DNA of 64,000 nt from Bacillota bacterium (GCA_021821465.1 JAKACM010000017.1:1-64000), one strand, 5' to 3'; positions 9,076 through 18,554 are shown, counted from the first letter of the stretch. The notes: generated by a model not told the origin, from the sequence alone. Program-made: numbers and translations.

Positions 9076-9606
9076 ATGAGTAAGACGAAACTTTTCGGCT
9101 TTGCGCTGGTTTTGTCGATCTTGGCTTTCACGACGCCCGCATTTGCGCAATCCGTGCCAGCGAATGTTGCTTCTATTGCTCACGGGCAAGGATCCAATCT
9201 GGTATCACCACAAATTATTCTCACGCCGGGATTATTGTGTACCGTGAGTGTCGGCCAGCCTCATTACTCCACGTATGACTCAACCAGACTGGGAGAAAAT
9301 TCTATTGACACGCATACCTATGTGAGTTGTAACAACCCTGCAGACAGTCTTCAACCGGTAGCATATCTGTATGTTCTTGTCGTATTTGGCACGTCAACTT
9401 ATTGGGAGCAGATGCCCGCACGAATCGCGAACCCCGTGTACAATAAATCTTCAGCTAAATCACCTCAGTCTAAAGATGCCTGTACCTATGGGGAGTCGTG
9501 GTAGTATGGCGCGTCTGGGTTTAGCTATATCAATGGTGGCGGCCCCCAAAACGCTAGTAACAGCTATTCCAACGTCGATGTTCCCTGCTTTTTCCAAACC
9601 GCCTAA
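9076..9606 (+). pseudogene. Secreted Cys-containing protein interrupted by an in-frame TAG
   Basis: The ATG at 9076 begins a precursor with a good Sec signal ('MSKTKLFGFALVLSILA', cleavage near 'AFA-QSV'). The first frame stops at TAG 9502-9504 after 142 residues. The same frame then continues without interruption for 33 more codons to TAA 9604-9606, reading 'YGASGFSYINGGG' and 'NVDVPCFFQTA', whose composition matches the first part. Across both parts there are four cysteines, suggesting two disulfides in the intact protein. The next gene has its AAGGAGG directly over the distal TAA, as expected if the longer frame is the ancestral gene. It is a nonsense mutation, a readthrough product or an assembly error. 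Family not recognised. Confidence 0.6.
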
Positions 9607-9620
9607 GGAGGAAGATCCCG

Positions 9621-10391
9621 TTGCCGTATTCGGTGGAAGAAGTCCGTGCGCGCATGTTGTCCGCTTGGGAGGGTGTCAAGAGTCTGTACGCCCGAGCGCA
9701 CGACAAGGCATACATCACGAGCCGCCCCGATCCATCCCACAATTCGCCGCGCTTTTTGGCGTGTGAGGACGTCGAGCGCATCCTCCCCTACCATTATGAA
9801 GCATGGTGGCAAGAACCCGATCACTGGCGCCATGATCACGAAATGCCCTCACCCCCCTATACGAAACCATATATTCTACTGTCCTATCTCGTTACGGGTG
9901 ATTCGTGGCGCGTAAAGAAGGATGGGAGGATCATCCAACAGGGAACTGTGACTGAATCCCAGCGGGGCCTGCGCGCTCAAGGGGAAAACCTCGTATCCGG
10001 GCGGCCATACTTATCCGCCAGTGACAATCGATTTTTGTGGGCGTGGCTCAATCCGCAATTGTGGGCCGCCAGTTTAAGCCTGGTCGTCCTGGATGGATCC
10101 GATGCGGATAATGTCTTTAACGATGATAAGGTTGTGCACGTGGTGGCGGGATCGTGGGCCACAGGCCGTGCATCCTTGGCCAACCAAAAAAATTGGGCAC
10201 TGGTCGATTGGGACCGGGAACCTCAAGTGTTGGACTATACCAATCTGTACCAATTATGGGTTGATATGGGTACAGGATTTTGCTGGCGTATTACAGCGGA
10301 GGGCGCGAACGGTCGTACTTGGGACATTCTTCTCGACGCGCTGGTGATTAATGAACCCGGAGGCATTCCCCGGACGGTATTTCAGCCATGA
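9621..10391 (+). CDS. Hypothetical protein, Trp-rich, cytoplasmic
   Basis: A 256-residue protein starting at TTG 9621 with AAGGAGG about ten bases upstream, overlapping the distal end of the interrupted secreted protein gene. There is no signal or membrane segment. The N-terminal helix ('EEVRARMLSAWEGVKSLYAR') leads into a mostly beta region with a Pro-rich Tyr-containing loop ('MPSPPYTKPYILLSY'). The C-terminal half has 'LYQLWVDMGTGFCWRITAEG'. The pattern (helix plus a large beta sheet beginning with a term about tolerance or stress of an antigen-like carrier) faintly recalls LolA-type carriers, but this is not a secure match. It is probably co-transcribed with the preceding gene. Confidence 0.6.
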   Translation: MPYSVEEVRARMLSAWEGVKSLYARAHDKAYITSRPDPSHNSPRFLACEDVERILPYHYEAWWQEPDHWRHDHEMPSPPYTKPYILLSYLVTGDSWRVKKDGRIIQQGTVTESQRGLRAQGENLVSGRPYLSASDNRFLWAWLNPQLWAASLSLVVLDGSDADNVFNDDKVVHVVAGSWATGRASLANQKNWALVDWDREPQVLDYTNLYQLWVDMGTGFCWRITAEGANGRTWDILLDALVINEPGGIPRTVFQP

Positions 10392-11315
10392 TGTCCCGCC
10401 TGAACATTTTTCGGAGAGCCGTGAATCCGGTTGGGATAGCGGTGCCGTCTTGCGGGGGATGCGGCCCCTTAGCAACCTCCGCACCGGCTCCGTCTGCTAC
10501 AGTGACTGCCGTCAATGGAGTGCCCATTCGCATCTTCCTTTTATAGACCAAGAACACCCATGACAAATTGGCACTGATTGCGTGAAAATAGGATGGACGG
10601 CACGGATTAAACCAACACGCTATGCACACAGGACCCGTGCCGTGGAAGCGGGTAAGTCTCGCGACACAGCAGCCTATGGTATTGCAGTGGCGCACGAGGT
10701 CTTCCCCGAATACGGTTAATGTAACCGTATTCCGCCACTTTCCTGTACCAGGACAAATGGTGATACCTCAAGATGTGGCGCAATCTTGCATGGTGGACGC
10801 AACTTATCCACAGAGTCGCGGATGCACTCTTGGTGCTCATGATACGCTTCGGATGGCCTTGACACCCAGTACCCAACACCAGGCGGTAGGGATGTTGGTT
10901 AGCGCAATGGTGGGTCCCAAACCATATCGGGAAACACCACAGCCCATATTCTGGACCATCAAGCCGCATGGATTGCTACCTTGAAGCCATCCACCTGATT
11001 GCGACAGGGACTAATCAGGCACTTAGGAGAATCCGACCTCTCGAAGTGTACCCGCCACGACATTCCTTGTGGGTACACGCCAACGAACCGAAAATATGAC
11101 TGTTCCGTAAGGGTTTCCGGGCTGCCACAGACACCCCCCTTTCTGGTGCAGGAAATGGGACTTCTTCAATGCCGCTTCCGGTCGAATCGTGTCAGGGAAA
11201 AGTTGTCGGAGAACGGGTCAGAACCGGTGCGGGGGTGGATCCGTCCGTGAGACACTGGAAAAGAATTTGGTGGGTTCTTCCACACTCACCCTCAACAAAG
11301 CAAGAGTTCTTGCGT
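10392..11315 (+). other. Degenerate intergenic region
   Basis: About 920 bases in which open frames exist on both strands but none has a ribosome binding site, recognisable motif or protein-like composition. It contains the 25-bp palindrome at 10708-10732 listed separately. It may be decayed coding or mobile DNA. Confidence 0.4.
10708..10732. repeat. Perfect 11-bp inverted repeat with 3-base centre
   Basis: GAATACGGTTA (10708-10718) and TAACCGTATTC (10722-10732) are exact complements around ATG. No T run follows on either strand, so it is not a typical terminator. It could be a protein binding site or a transposon-related hairpin; nothing nearby decides this. Confidence 0.6.
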
Positions 11316-11612
11316 ATGAAAGTCACCATGTTGAGTCTGATGGCGGCCATCCCCCTCATCCCCCATTCGGTCGGATCGGTCCCCGCCTTTGCCCAATCAC
11401 CCGCCAACATCAGTCAACATTTACCTCTTGTCGTGAACAGGAATCCGCTTCTCTTTTGGTTCTTCCTCCGCATGGGATACCGAGATGGAAAAAAGCCCCA
11501 TGCGTTGTGCGACTCTTTCCGTTTTTCCAAGTTCGTTGGAAACCTCTGGTACACCACCTTTCGCCTTGCTGCCGCGAGAACGGATCATGGAAATGCGGCG
11601 ACTAGGGTATAG
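11316..11612 (+). CDS. Possible decayed secreted protein
   Basis: A 98-residue frame from ATG 11316. The first ~30 residues form a good Sec signal ('MKVTMLSLMAAIPLIP', cleavage near 'AFA-QSP'), ending like that of the secreted protein at 9076 ('AFA-QSV-ANVAS' versus 'AFA-QSP-ANIS'). The rest is rich in Arg, Phe and Pro and not convincingly protein-like, so the gene may be frameshifted shortly after the signal. No strong ribosome binding site precedes it. Probably a relic of a paralogue. Confidence 0.3.
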   Translation: MKVTMLSLMAAIPLIPHSVGSVPAFAQSPANISQHLPLVVNRNPLLFWFFLRMGYRDGKKPHALCDSFRFSKFVGNLWYTTFRLAAARTDHGNAATRV

Positions 11613-11852
11613 GAAGGGGGTGCCCGGTTCGGATCGTGCGCGGGTATCTCGCCTTGGACAATTTGGAGTGTGAAATAATCAGATTATGCGATCACGGCTG
11701 CCACGGCCGTACGCCATCACTTAGGCGCGCAATTCGTTCTATTCTGCCTATAAGAACTCCATTTCAGCGTGACTCGTTTATTCGATGTTTAGTTGGTCAT
11801 CATGTGATGGCGTTGCAGACACTGACTGAGGTCCATGGGTCAGGGGTGCACG

Positions 11853-13166
11853 CTAGATTTCCTGTGTGACCTCTTCGAGAGCCGCTTGGGGTTTGATGTT
11901 TTTCCCTGCGATCATGGTTAACCCTGCGACAATTTGGGCCGCGGTTGCAATATATAGAATGACTTGCGGTTTGCCAATCAAGAACATCGCGCTGGCCAGC
12001 AATGGTAGCAACACAAACATCAAATCCACGTCAGCTTGGGCAAAAAACATGCCGGTGGCGCGCACCCGTGTGGGATAGGACTCCCCGGTATAGCGGAAGA
12101 TTGTTCCATATACACCATTGCCAAACATGCCATAAATAACCATCGCCAATATGTCAGTGCTGAACGCTGCATGGGGATTCAACAGCAGGATCATTCCCAA
12201 AGACCCGACGATGGCTCCAATTACCAGCAGCCACTTGGGAGGCATTTTATCTGAGAGGTATCCGACGATAAGTTGAGCTACAAGCGCCACCCAATTGTTT
12301 ATGGCTAGAAGTGTGGCGGCCTGCGTAATGGTGAAGTGCTGGACAGTTACCACGTAGAGGGTCAAGAACGTAGCGACGACGATAACACCGGCCGGAGCAA
12401 GAAAATTGAAAATATTTACAATAAATGTCTGTCGCCGAAGGTCGGGAGCGAGAATCTGTGCCACCGCGTTCTTCTTGACCATAGCCAAATTGGTGTGGAT
12501 TTCCTTGTTGTCGTGAATTCCTTCTTTTCGCTCTCGTTGCACTTCGCGGAATCGGGGCGATTCGCGAATAAAAAACAGCACGATAAAAACCATGAGAACC
12601 GGGGCGAAGGCGATCAGGAAAAGCGGGCGCCAGTTAGGCAATAACACCGCGGCGAGGGTACCCGCGATGGCACTGCCGAGGGGGAACCCCGCTTGGACAA
12701 TCCCCATTAAGAGGCCTCGTATGCGGGGAGGGGCTTCCTCGGAGATTAAGGTGTTTGCGGGCGAGGTGGCATTAATTCCGAGACTGGAAAAAATCCGGAC
12801 CGTGGTCAGCATGGCAATACTCGAGACAAAAGCCGTGAGTCCGGAAAAAATACCTGTGGTCAACAGAATTAACTGTAAAACCGGCTTCCGTCCCCAATGG
12901 TCGGCTAAGGGACCCATGACGAAGCCCGAAACGGCTCCCACGAAAAAGATGGAAGCCACCAGTAAAGAGATTCCCGAAGTGGTCATGTGAAAACTTTTGG
13001 CCAAGACGGGAAGTGAGGCACCAAATACGATCGTGTCGAATGTGGTGAACATATAGCCTACTAGACTCACACCCGTGAGAATCCATGCGTAGGAGTGGCG
13101 TGAATACGCTCGATGCCCCACGATAACCCGCTCATCTCCGACGGACGTGGGATTCGATGATGACAT
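11853..13166 (-). CDS. MFS transporter, sugar/aromatic-acid type
   Basis: About 437 residues with twelve predicted membrane helices. The loop 2-3 signature is 'GPLADHWGRKP', and the matching C-terminal half motif is 'GYLSDKMPPKW'. 'RIFSSLGINATSPANTLISE' fits the R-x-x-x-G motif of helix 4. This pattern is found in the AAHS and sugar-porter groups, which import organic acids by proton symport. ATG 13166 is preferred over the upstream GTG because AAAGGA lies eleven bases before it but only two bases before the GTG. The gene is divergent from an acyl-CoA dehydrogenase gene followed by a regulator and a CoA-transferase, suggesting import of the acid that those enzymes degrade. Confidence 0.9.
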   Translation of the reverse strand: MSSSNPTSVGDERVIVGHRAYSRHSYAWILTGVSLVGYMFTTFDTIVFGASLPVLAKSFHMTTSGISLLVASIFFVGAVSGFVMGPLADHWGRKPVLQLILLTTGIFSGLTAFVSSIAMLTTVRIFSSLGINATSPANTLISEEAPPRIRGLLMGIVQAGFPLGSAIAGTLAAVLLPNWRPLFLIAFAPVLMVFIVLFFIRESPRFREVQRERKEGIHDNKEIHTNLAMVKKNAVAQILAPDLRRQTFIVNIFNFLAPAGVIVVATFLTLYVVTVQHFTITQAATLLAINNWVALVAQLIVGYLSDKMPPKWLLVIGAIVGSLGMILLLNPHAAFSTDILAMVIYGMFGNGVYGTIFRYTGESYPTRVRATGMFFAQADVDLMFVLLPLLASAMFLIGKPQVILYIATAAQIVAGLTMIAGKNIKPQAALEEVTQEI

Positions 13167-13291
13167 GGTGATCACAATCCTTTCTGCCTTATTCTAATTA
13201 TATTTAAACAAATAAAGCAATATAGTGTTGAGAAAAATTAGAAAAAATAATATGGTGTAAGTATTGAACGCTTGAAGAGGGGTGAGTCGTC
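13167..13291. promoter_or_regulatory. Divergent control region with repeated AATATRGTGT
   Basis: The AT-rich gap between the divergent MFS and acyl-CoA dehydrogenase genes contains two copies of AATAT(A/G)GTGT (near 13222 and 13249), about 27 bases apart. The GntR/FCD regulator encoded two genes downstream is a natural candidate to bind here. That assignment is inference from position and repetition only. Confidence 0.3.
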
Positions 13292-14500
13292 ATGGATTTT
13301 CGTCTCAGTAGCGATAACTATGCCATACGCGAGACGGTCCAACAGTTTTTAGACAAGGAAGTCCGTCCTTATGTGAGGGGGTGGGAACAAGGGAATATTT
13401 TTCCGAAAGAAATTTATCGCAAGATGGGTGCCATGGGATTACTGGGCAGTACCTTTCCCGAGAAATATGGGGGCAGCGAATTGGGGTTTTTAAACCTCAC
13501 CTTGATCGTTGAAGAAGTCAGCCGGGCTCACGAGGCTCTAGGATCTGCCTTTAACATGAATTCGATGACTTGTCCCTATACGGTGTTGAATTGGGGAAGT
13601 GAAGATCAGCGCAAGACGTACGTACCGGAATGGATAGCGGGGACTAAAATCGGATTTTTCGGGCTAACCGAACCGGATGGGGGAACGGATGTTTTAGGAG
13701 GGATGACATCGACGGCGATTCTTGAGGGGGACCATTATGTTCTGCGGGGCGCTAAACAATTTATTACCTTGGGCACTGTCGCAGATGTGGGCCTAATCTT
13801 TTGTAAGACGGATCGGGAGAGGGGACATGACGGCGTCTCAGCTTTCTTGGTGGAAACCGATCGTCCGGGTTTTACAGCTTCGTTGATTGCCACCCGGGTG
13901 TTAGGAGAGAGTTGGCCCACGAGCGCGATTTTTTTGGACAATGTGACGGTTCCAATTGACCATCTCGTGGGTGCAGAAGGACAAGGATTTCAAATTGCTA
14001 TGAACGCCTTGGATTATGGACGACTCGTGGTCGGGGCTCGTTGTGTAGGAATCGGGCAGGCCGCACTGGATGAAATGACGCAGTATTCCCAGGAACGACA
14101 CGCCTTCGGCCAACCGATTGGAAAATTTCAACAGATCCAAGCCCATATTGCGAACACCGCCGTGGAGATCGAAGCGGCACGGTTGATGATTTACCGCCTA
14201 GCAATGACATTAGAGAGGAGCGGAACCAGTCAGCCCCGGTTAAGCTCTCAAGCGAAGTATTATGCGGCGGAGGTCGCCTATCGCGCCGCTGAACGGGCGT
14301 TTGAGATTTTTGGCGGATATGCTGTGACTGATGACTATCCGATTGCTCGCCACCTGAATACCGCGGCTTTGTTAAGGACGGGGGAGGGATCCGCCAATCT
14401 CCAGAGAGTGCTCATTGCCGAAGACATCTTGGGGTATCGTTCGAGTGACAGGTATCGGGTAGAGCAGAAGTTTCCGTTATGGAGAGCACACGACGAATGA
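13292..14500 (+). CDS. Acyl-CoA dehydrogenase (glutaryl-CoA dehydrogenase-like)
   Basis: A 402-residue FAD flavoprotein with the standard order of N-terminal helical, central beta and C-terminal helical domains. 'FFGLTEPDGGTD' is the FAD-binding signature, and 'RTGEGSANLQRVLIAEDILG' places the catalytic Glu at the position used by glutaryl-CoA and short-chain enzymes. 'HAFGQPIGKFQ' is the second ACAD signature. Start ATG 13292 has GAGGGGTG upstream. Downstream lie a GntR regulator and a class III CoA-transferase, and an organic-acid MFS carrier is divergent. That set is what a glutarate-type dicarboxylate route needs (import, CoA activation, oxidation). The substrate is inferred. Confidence 0.9.
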   Translation: MDFRLSSDNYAIRETVQQFLDKEVRPYVRGWEQGNIFPKEIYRKMGAMGLLGSTFPEKYGGSELGFLNLTLIVEEVSRAHEALGSAFNMNSMTCPYTVLNWGSEDQRKTYVPEWIAGTKIGFFGLTEPDGGTDVLGGMTSTAILEGDHYVLRGAKQFITLGTVADVGLIFCKTDRERGHDGVSAFLVETDRPGFTASLIATRVLGESWPTSAIFLDNVTVPIDHLVGAEGQGFQIAMNALDYGRLVVGARCVGIGQAALDEMTQYSQERHAFGQPIGKFQQIQAHIANTAVEIEAARLMIYRLAMTLERSGTSQPRLSSQAKYYAAEVAYRAAERAFEIFGGYAVTDDYPIARHLNTAALLRTGEGSANLQRVLIAEDILGYRSSDRYRVEQKFPLWRAHDE

Positions 14501-14620
14501 ACAAGAATCGATCGCCGCTCCTGTCTGACATGAATGGCATGGTCTGTATGGTGAATTGAGCCCTAACCAACGACAAGATGTGGGTCGATCAATCTTTTTT
14601 CAAGGAAGGGAGGGATTTGG

Positions 14621-15331
14621 TTGCCCAGTCGATACGTAAAGTTATCCCATGGTGTGATGGCCAAGTTGAAACGCACTTTAAAGACGCAGAATCCGGGAGG
14701 GTTTCTGGGATCGCTAGCCGATCTGGCCGAGGAATATGGGGTCAGTGCTCCGACTATGCGGGAGGCGTTGCGTTTGCTGGAAAGCCAAGGTCTCATTACC
14801 ATGCGGTCTGGTGTGGCGGGGGGTGTTTATGTTGCGGACAAAGATCGCCGGGTCTTGCCGATGATGGAAAGTATTCGAACCATTTATAATATGGAATCGG
14901 ACGACGCCGGCCAATTGTTTGATTTTCGAACGTGGATTGAAGGGTTGTGCACGGAAATTGCAACGAGCCGCCATTCTCCGGAGGAACTGAAGGAATTGGA
15001 ACAGTCGGTAGAGCGTATGAAAAGATTGGTGGATCGGTTACCCGATGAAGACGTGGCAGAGGTTCTGGCGGAGAATATCCGGTTTCATCACTTGGTCGCG
15101 CAGGCCACCCACAATGTGTTATTATTTCGCACCTTTGAGAGTATCGAAGCGGTCGTGCATGAGCAGACAGGTCAGCCGGTGTACACCAAGGACACCCTCC
15201 AAGACGTGGCCTACGCCCATAGGAAAGTTGTGGAGGCTATGCGGGCGGGGAATGTGGAGTTGGCCTCCCGGCGTATGCGACATCACTTAGAGGCCTTTCA
15301 CCGATACGTGGAACGAAAACCGGAGAATTAA
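14621..15331 (+). CDS. GntR-family (FadR/FCD) transcriptional regulator
   Basis: A 236-residue regulator from TTG 14621, with AGGGAGGG just upstream. The N-terminal winged helix includes 'LADLAEEYGVSAPTMREALR' and 'LESQGLITMRSGVAGGVYVA'. The C-terminal helical FCD ligand domain has 'RTWIEGLCTEIA', 'IRFHHLVAQATHN' and 'HRKVVEAMRAGNVELASRRM', with the Asp/His positions that bind metal and acid ligands in this group. It sits between the acyl-CoA dehydrogenase and CoA-transferase genes and probably represses the cluster until an organic acid or acyl-CoA is present. Confidence 0.9.
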   Translation: MPSRYVKLSHGVMAKLKRTLKTQNPGGFLGSLADLAEEYGVSAPTMREALRLLESQGLITMRSGVAGGVYVADKDRRVLPMMESIRTIYNMESDDAGQLFDFRTWIEGLCTEIATSRHSPEELKELEQSVERMKRLVDRLPDEDVAEVLAENIRFHHLVAQATHNVLLFRTFESIEAVVHEQTGQPVYTKDTLQDVAYAHRKVVEAMRAGNVELASRRMRHHLEAFHRYVERKPEN

Positions 15332-15348
15332 CGAAGGAAGTGGGAGAC

Positions 15349-16557
15349 GTGTCGAAACCGCTACAAGGCATCCGCGTCGTGGATTTTTCCCGCGTGTTGT
15401 CTGGACCTTTTTGTACGATGCTTTTGGCCGATATGGGCGCGGTGATTACCAAAGTGGAACCGCCCGCAGGGGACGAAACACGCACGTGGGGACCGCCTTT
15501 TGCTGCGGGAGAAAGTGCTTATTTCTTAAGCGTGAACCGGAACAAGCGATCCATTGTCTTAGACCTCCACTCTCATGCGGATACAGCCATCGCGCATCAA
15601 TTAGCTCAAAACGCGGATGTGGTGATCGAAAATTTTCGTCCTGGCACGGCCAAGCGATTGGGGATCGACTATGACGTGGTGAAAACGTTCAACCAGAGAC
15701 TGATTTACTGTTCAATCAGTGGGTTTGGCCAGGAGGGTCCCTATAAAAACATGCCCGGCTATGATTTGGTGGCCCAGGCCATGTCAGGATTGATGGCATT
15801 AACTGGTGACCCGGTGGGCGAGCCCATGAAAGCGGGGATACCCGTTGCCGATATGGTGACCGGCCTTTATGCGACCATCGCCATTCTTGCAGCGCTTGTC
15901 AAACGATTCCATGGAGACGGATGGGAAGGCGAATACATTGATTTGGCCCTCTTGGATTCCCAGGTGTCCATGCTTCAATCTGTGGCGTCAAATTTCTTTC
16001 TTTCTGGCCAACCTCTTCAACGGTATGGCAACGCCCACCCGAATATTGTGCCCTATCAAGCATTTCCCACCCAAGATGGAATGATTATCCTGACGGTCGG
16101 AAATGATGGGCAGTTCTCCCGGCTCTGTGAAATTTTATCCCACCCCGAATGGGAGAAATTGCGGCGCTTTCGAACTAATCAGGATAGGTTAGCCCATCGG
16201 CAAGAGATGGTTCAACTGATTTCAGAGGCTCTGGCCTTTCATCCGTCACATTATTGGCTGAGCTTGATCGAATCAGCTGGTATACCCTGTGCACCGGTAT
16301 TGGGACTTTCGGAAATCGTCGCCACGCCTCACAGTCGTCACCGAGAAATGGTCTGGTCGGTGGAGCATCCCACGGTTGGAAACTTCAACATGTTGGGCAA
16401 TCCCATCCACTTTGCATCGAGTCGCCTGGCCGATGGGATCCAACCTCCGCCGCGATTAGGCGAACATTCCGTGCAAGTTCTCCGGGAACTGGGTTATGAC
16501 GATCCATGGATTCGAAAATGGCTCCGAAATCATCGGGAGGCGGTGAGAAGCGAATGA
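15349..16557 (+). CDS. Class III CoA-transferase (CaiB/BaiF family)
   Basis: About 402 residues. The N-terminal signature 'VVDFSRVLSGPFCTMLLAD' and 'VITKVEPPAGDETR' are typical, and the nucleophilic Asp lies near residue 168 in 'AGIPVADMVTG'. These enzymes move CoA from a donor such as succinyl-CoA to a carboxylic acid through aspartyl anhydrides. GTG 15349 is preferred to GTG 15340 because AAGGAA abuts the latter; either would only change three residues. It follows the GntR gene by 17 bases, in an apparent operon with the acyl-CoA dehydrogenase. Together these suggest activation and oxidation of a dicarboxylate. Substrate unproven. Confidence 0.9.
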   Translation: MSKPLQGIRVVDFSRVLSGPFCTMLLADMGAVITKVEPPAGDETRTWGPPFAAGESAYFLSVNRNKRSIVLDLHSHADTAIAHQLAQNADVVIENFRPGTAKRLGIDYDVVKTFNQRLIYCSISGFGQEGPYKNMPGYDLVAQAMSGLMALTGDPVGEPMKAGIPVADMVTGLYATIAILAALVKRFHGDGWEGEYIDLALLDSQVSMLQSVASNFFLSGQPLQRYGNAHPNIVPYQAFPTQDGMIILTVGNDGQFSRLCEILSHPEWEKLRRFRTNQDRLAHRQEMVQLISEALAFHPSHYWLSLIESAGIPCAPVLGLSEIVATPHSRHREMVWSVEHPTVGNFNMLGNPIHFASSRLADGIQPPPRLGEHSVQVLRELGYDDPWIRKWLRNHREAVRSE

Positions 16558-16749
16558 ATCCAGATGGAGCTGTTAATGCACCCGCCCCATAGTCGGAGAT
16601 AAAGTTCGAGCCCACCGAATTTGTCGAATTTGCCGCAAATCGTTGCCCAGCCACGGATTGAGGTGAGGTTTGTGGTAAAGAGAGCGCTACTTGAGGCCAA
16701 AGCATTTCCCGATTGACCCAAGTCAAGATGGTTCTGTGACCTGGTTTGG

Positions 16750-18222
16750 TCATTCTTTGGCGGCGGCGATTTGGCTGGAAGCGATGTCTGTGGAAGACAG
16801 AAGAACCACAGGTTTGTGTTCTCCCTTGGTCATCAAGGAAACGAAAACAGTTAACAGAGCATTGGCCAAAAGCGCCACCAGACCCAAATTCCAACCCCAT
16901 GGCGTCGTATGGGTAAAGTAGAGGGTTAAGGCGACAATATCCCCCACCACCAGGCCTACACCGATTCCTGTCGGTGTCGCCTTTTTCCAGAATAATATGG
17001 CCATCAGCCCCGGGAAGAACTGGGTGAATCCGTAGTAGGCCGTATTAATGAGATTCAACATCAGAGTCGGAGTCAGTACGGTGAGAAGAATACTGATTAA
17101 GAGATATACGCCGACAATCACCTTGGTCCATTTTTGCACCGTGGCATCTGTGGCCTGGGGTGCAATATATCCTCGAATCAGATTCTTGGCCGCAATTGAC
17201 GAGATAGTCAGACTTACGCCGGCCAATACCAAAATCGCCGACAAACTGGCTCCACCGGCAATCACTCCGACAAGCCACGGCGGCAAAACATGCATGGCCG
17301 CAGCCATAAAGGACAAATCCGGGGATTTATGAAGTCCCTTGAGATAGACGAGAGAAAAGAAGGCGGAGACAATGAGAAAGGGATACATAATCATGTACAA
17401 TGGCATGACCATTTGGGCCTTTTTGACCGATTGTTCGGATCGGGCCGTAAAATTGTACTGCATCCCGAAAGGAGTGGCATAAAAGCCCATAGCTTGAAAC
17501 AAGATGGTGCTCAAGACGAAAGGCATGGCATTTTTTGGACCGGAAATCGGCACGGTCAGAAAATGGGGACTCAAGGCAGCCATCTTGTGAAAAATCGGAA
17601 GAACTCCCCCTGTAATGACGGCAACAGCAACCCCGACCAGGACAATGGAGGCAATCAAGAGTGAGTCTTTCAGCACGGAGACCATAGCGGGAGCCCGCAT
17701 GCCCGCGATCAGAACGTAGGCAAACGCTAAGACGCCCGCCAAAACCAGTCCGATAATGGGACTCAGGTGGGGGTCGAATGCTTTGAGGACGACGGATAGT
17801 CCCGCAAACTGAAGCTGTCCCCAAGGAATCACAAAGATCATGGAGGCGATGGCTACGATCATCATCAAGCCGGGACTGCGAAAATGTCGGTGGAAGAGAT
17901 CGGGTCCGGTTTCCGCCCCGTAATATTTTCCCGCGCGCCATAATAGCGGATTTACAAAATATCCGATGGGGTAAGCCAGCAAGATATAACCTAGAAACCA
18001 GACGGCATAGACGGCTCCGCCCGCATAGATCCCCCCGGGAAATCCAATGATTGTGCCGATGCTGTAGATTTCCCCTACGGCCAACAAATAGAAGAGCGGG
18101 GTTCCTAATGATCGGCCCGCGACCAGAAAGTCTTCCAGGCTTCGGATGCGGTGATGACGGCGGGAAAGCACAGCCAACCCCAAGGATCCTGCCAATAATG
18201 CGAGCAATATTAAACTGGCCAT
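16750..18222 (-). CDS. Sodium:solute symporter (SSS family)
   Basis: About 490 residues with twelve to thirteen membrane helices. 'FLVAGRSLGTPLFYLLAVGE' is the start of the SSS core (sodium-site region in helix 1), and 'GGASLSAILVLAGVSLTISS' matches the conserved helix 8 region. ATG 18222 is chosen because GGAGG lies seven bases upstream; the in-frame ATG at 18228 is too close. The preceding DUF3311 gene ends at 18225, so the two are coupled. DUF3311 proteins regularly accompany SSS carriers of monocarboxylates or amino-acid-like solutes. The amidohydrolase encoded upstream may produce or use the solute. Confidence 0.9.
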   Translation of the reverse strand: MASLILLALLAGSLGLAVLSRRHHRIRSLEDFLVAGRSLGTPLFYLLAVGEIYSIGTIIGFPGGIYAGGAVYAVWFLGYILLAYPIGYFVNPLLWRAGKYYGAETGPDLFHRHFRSPGLMMIVAIASMIFVIPWGQLQFAGLSVVLKAFDPHLSPIIGLVLAGVLAFAYVLIAGMRAPAMVSVLKDSLLIASIVLVGVAVAVITGGVLPIFHKMAALSPHFLTVPISGPKNAMPFVLSTILFQAMGFYATPFGMQYNFTARSEQSVKKAQMVMPLYMIMYPFLIVSAFFSLVYLKGLHKSPDLSFMAAAMHVLPPWLVGVIAGGASLSAILVLAGVSLTISSIAAKNLIRGYIAPQATDATVQKWTKVIVGVYLLISILLTVLTPTLMLNLINTAYYGFTQFFPGLMAILFWKKATPTGIGVGLVVGDIVALTLYFTHTTPWGWNLGLVALLANALLTVFVSLMTKGEHKPVVLLSSTDIASSQIAAAKE

Positions 18223-18224
18223 GA

Positions 18225-18437
18225 TCATCCCTCCTCCCCTCGGATTGCACGATTTTCTAGTTTCCATGCCCCATAAAGGCACAATGTGGTCAAAGGAAAC
18301 CACAGGAAGATCCAAAAATAGAGGAAAGGAAAACCGAAAATCAATGGGTTGACTCGGTCGTACCAGGGAAACAAGGCCACGATTGCAAACATGGGGACAA
18401 TGAGACCAATAATCAAAGCAGCCACTCGAAACAGCAT
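18225..18437 (-). CDS. DUF3311 small membrane protein
   Basis: A 70-residue protein with two membrane helices. 'RVNPLIFGFPFLYFW' is the DUF3311 signature (P-x-x-x-G-x-P-F). ATG 18437 has GAGGAGGG six bases upstream. It is coupled to the SSS symporter gene directly downstream. The family is a standard small partner of SSS-type carriers and is thought to act as an accessory subunit. Confidence 0.9.
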   Translation of the reverse strand: MLFRVAALIIGLIVPMFAIVALFPWYDRVNPLIFGFPFLYFWIFLWFPLTTLCLYGAWKLENRAIRGEEG

Positions 18438-18554
18438 GAAAAACCCTCCTCGGATTACAGTTGGATTACAGGATGAAAGGATTAAAATAATCAGCCATGG
18501 CCATTACAGGGATGTGTGAGTGATCTCTATGTCGATTGAACCCCCATATGCCGG

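Noticed and set aside
10607-10984. Overlapping frames on both strands of about 120 codons
   Set aside because: Both read through the palindrome at 10708-10732, lack ribosome binding sites and have unnatural composition.
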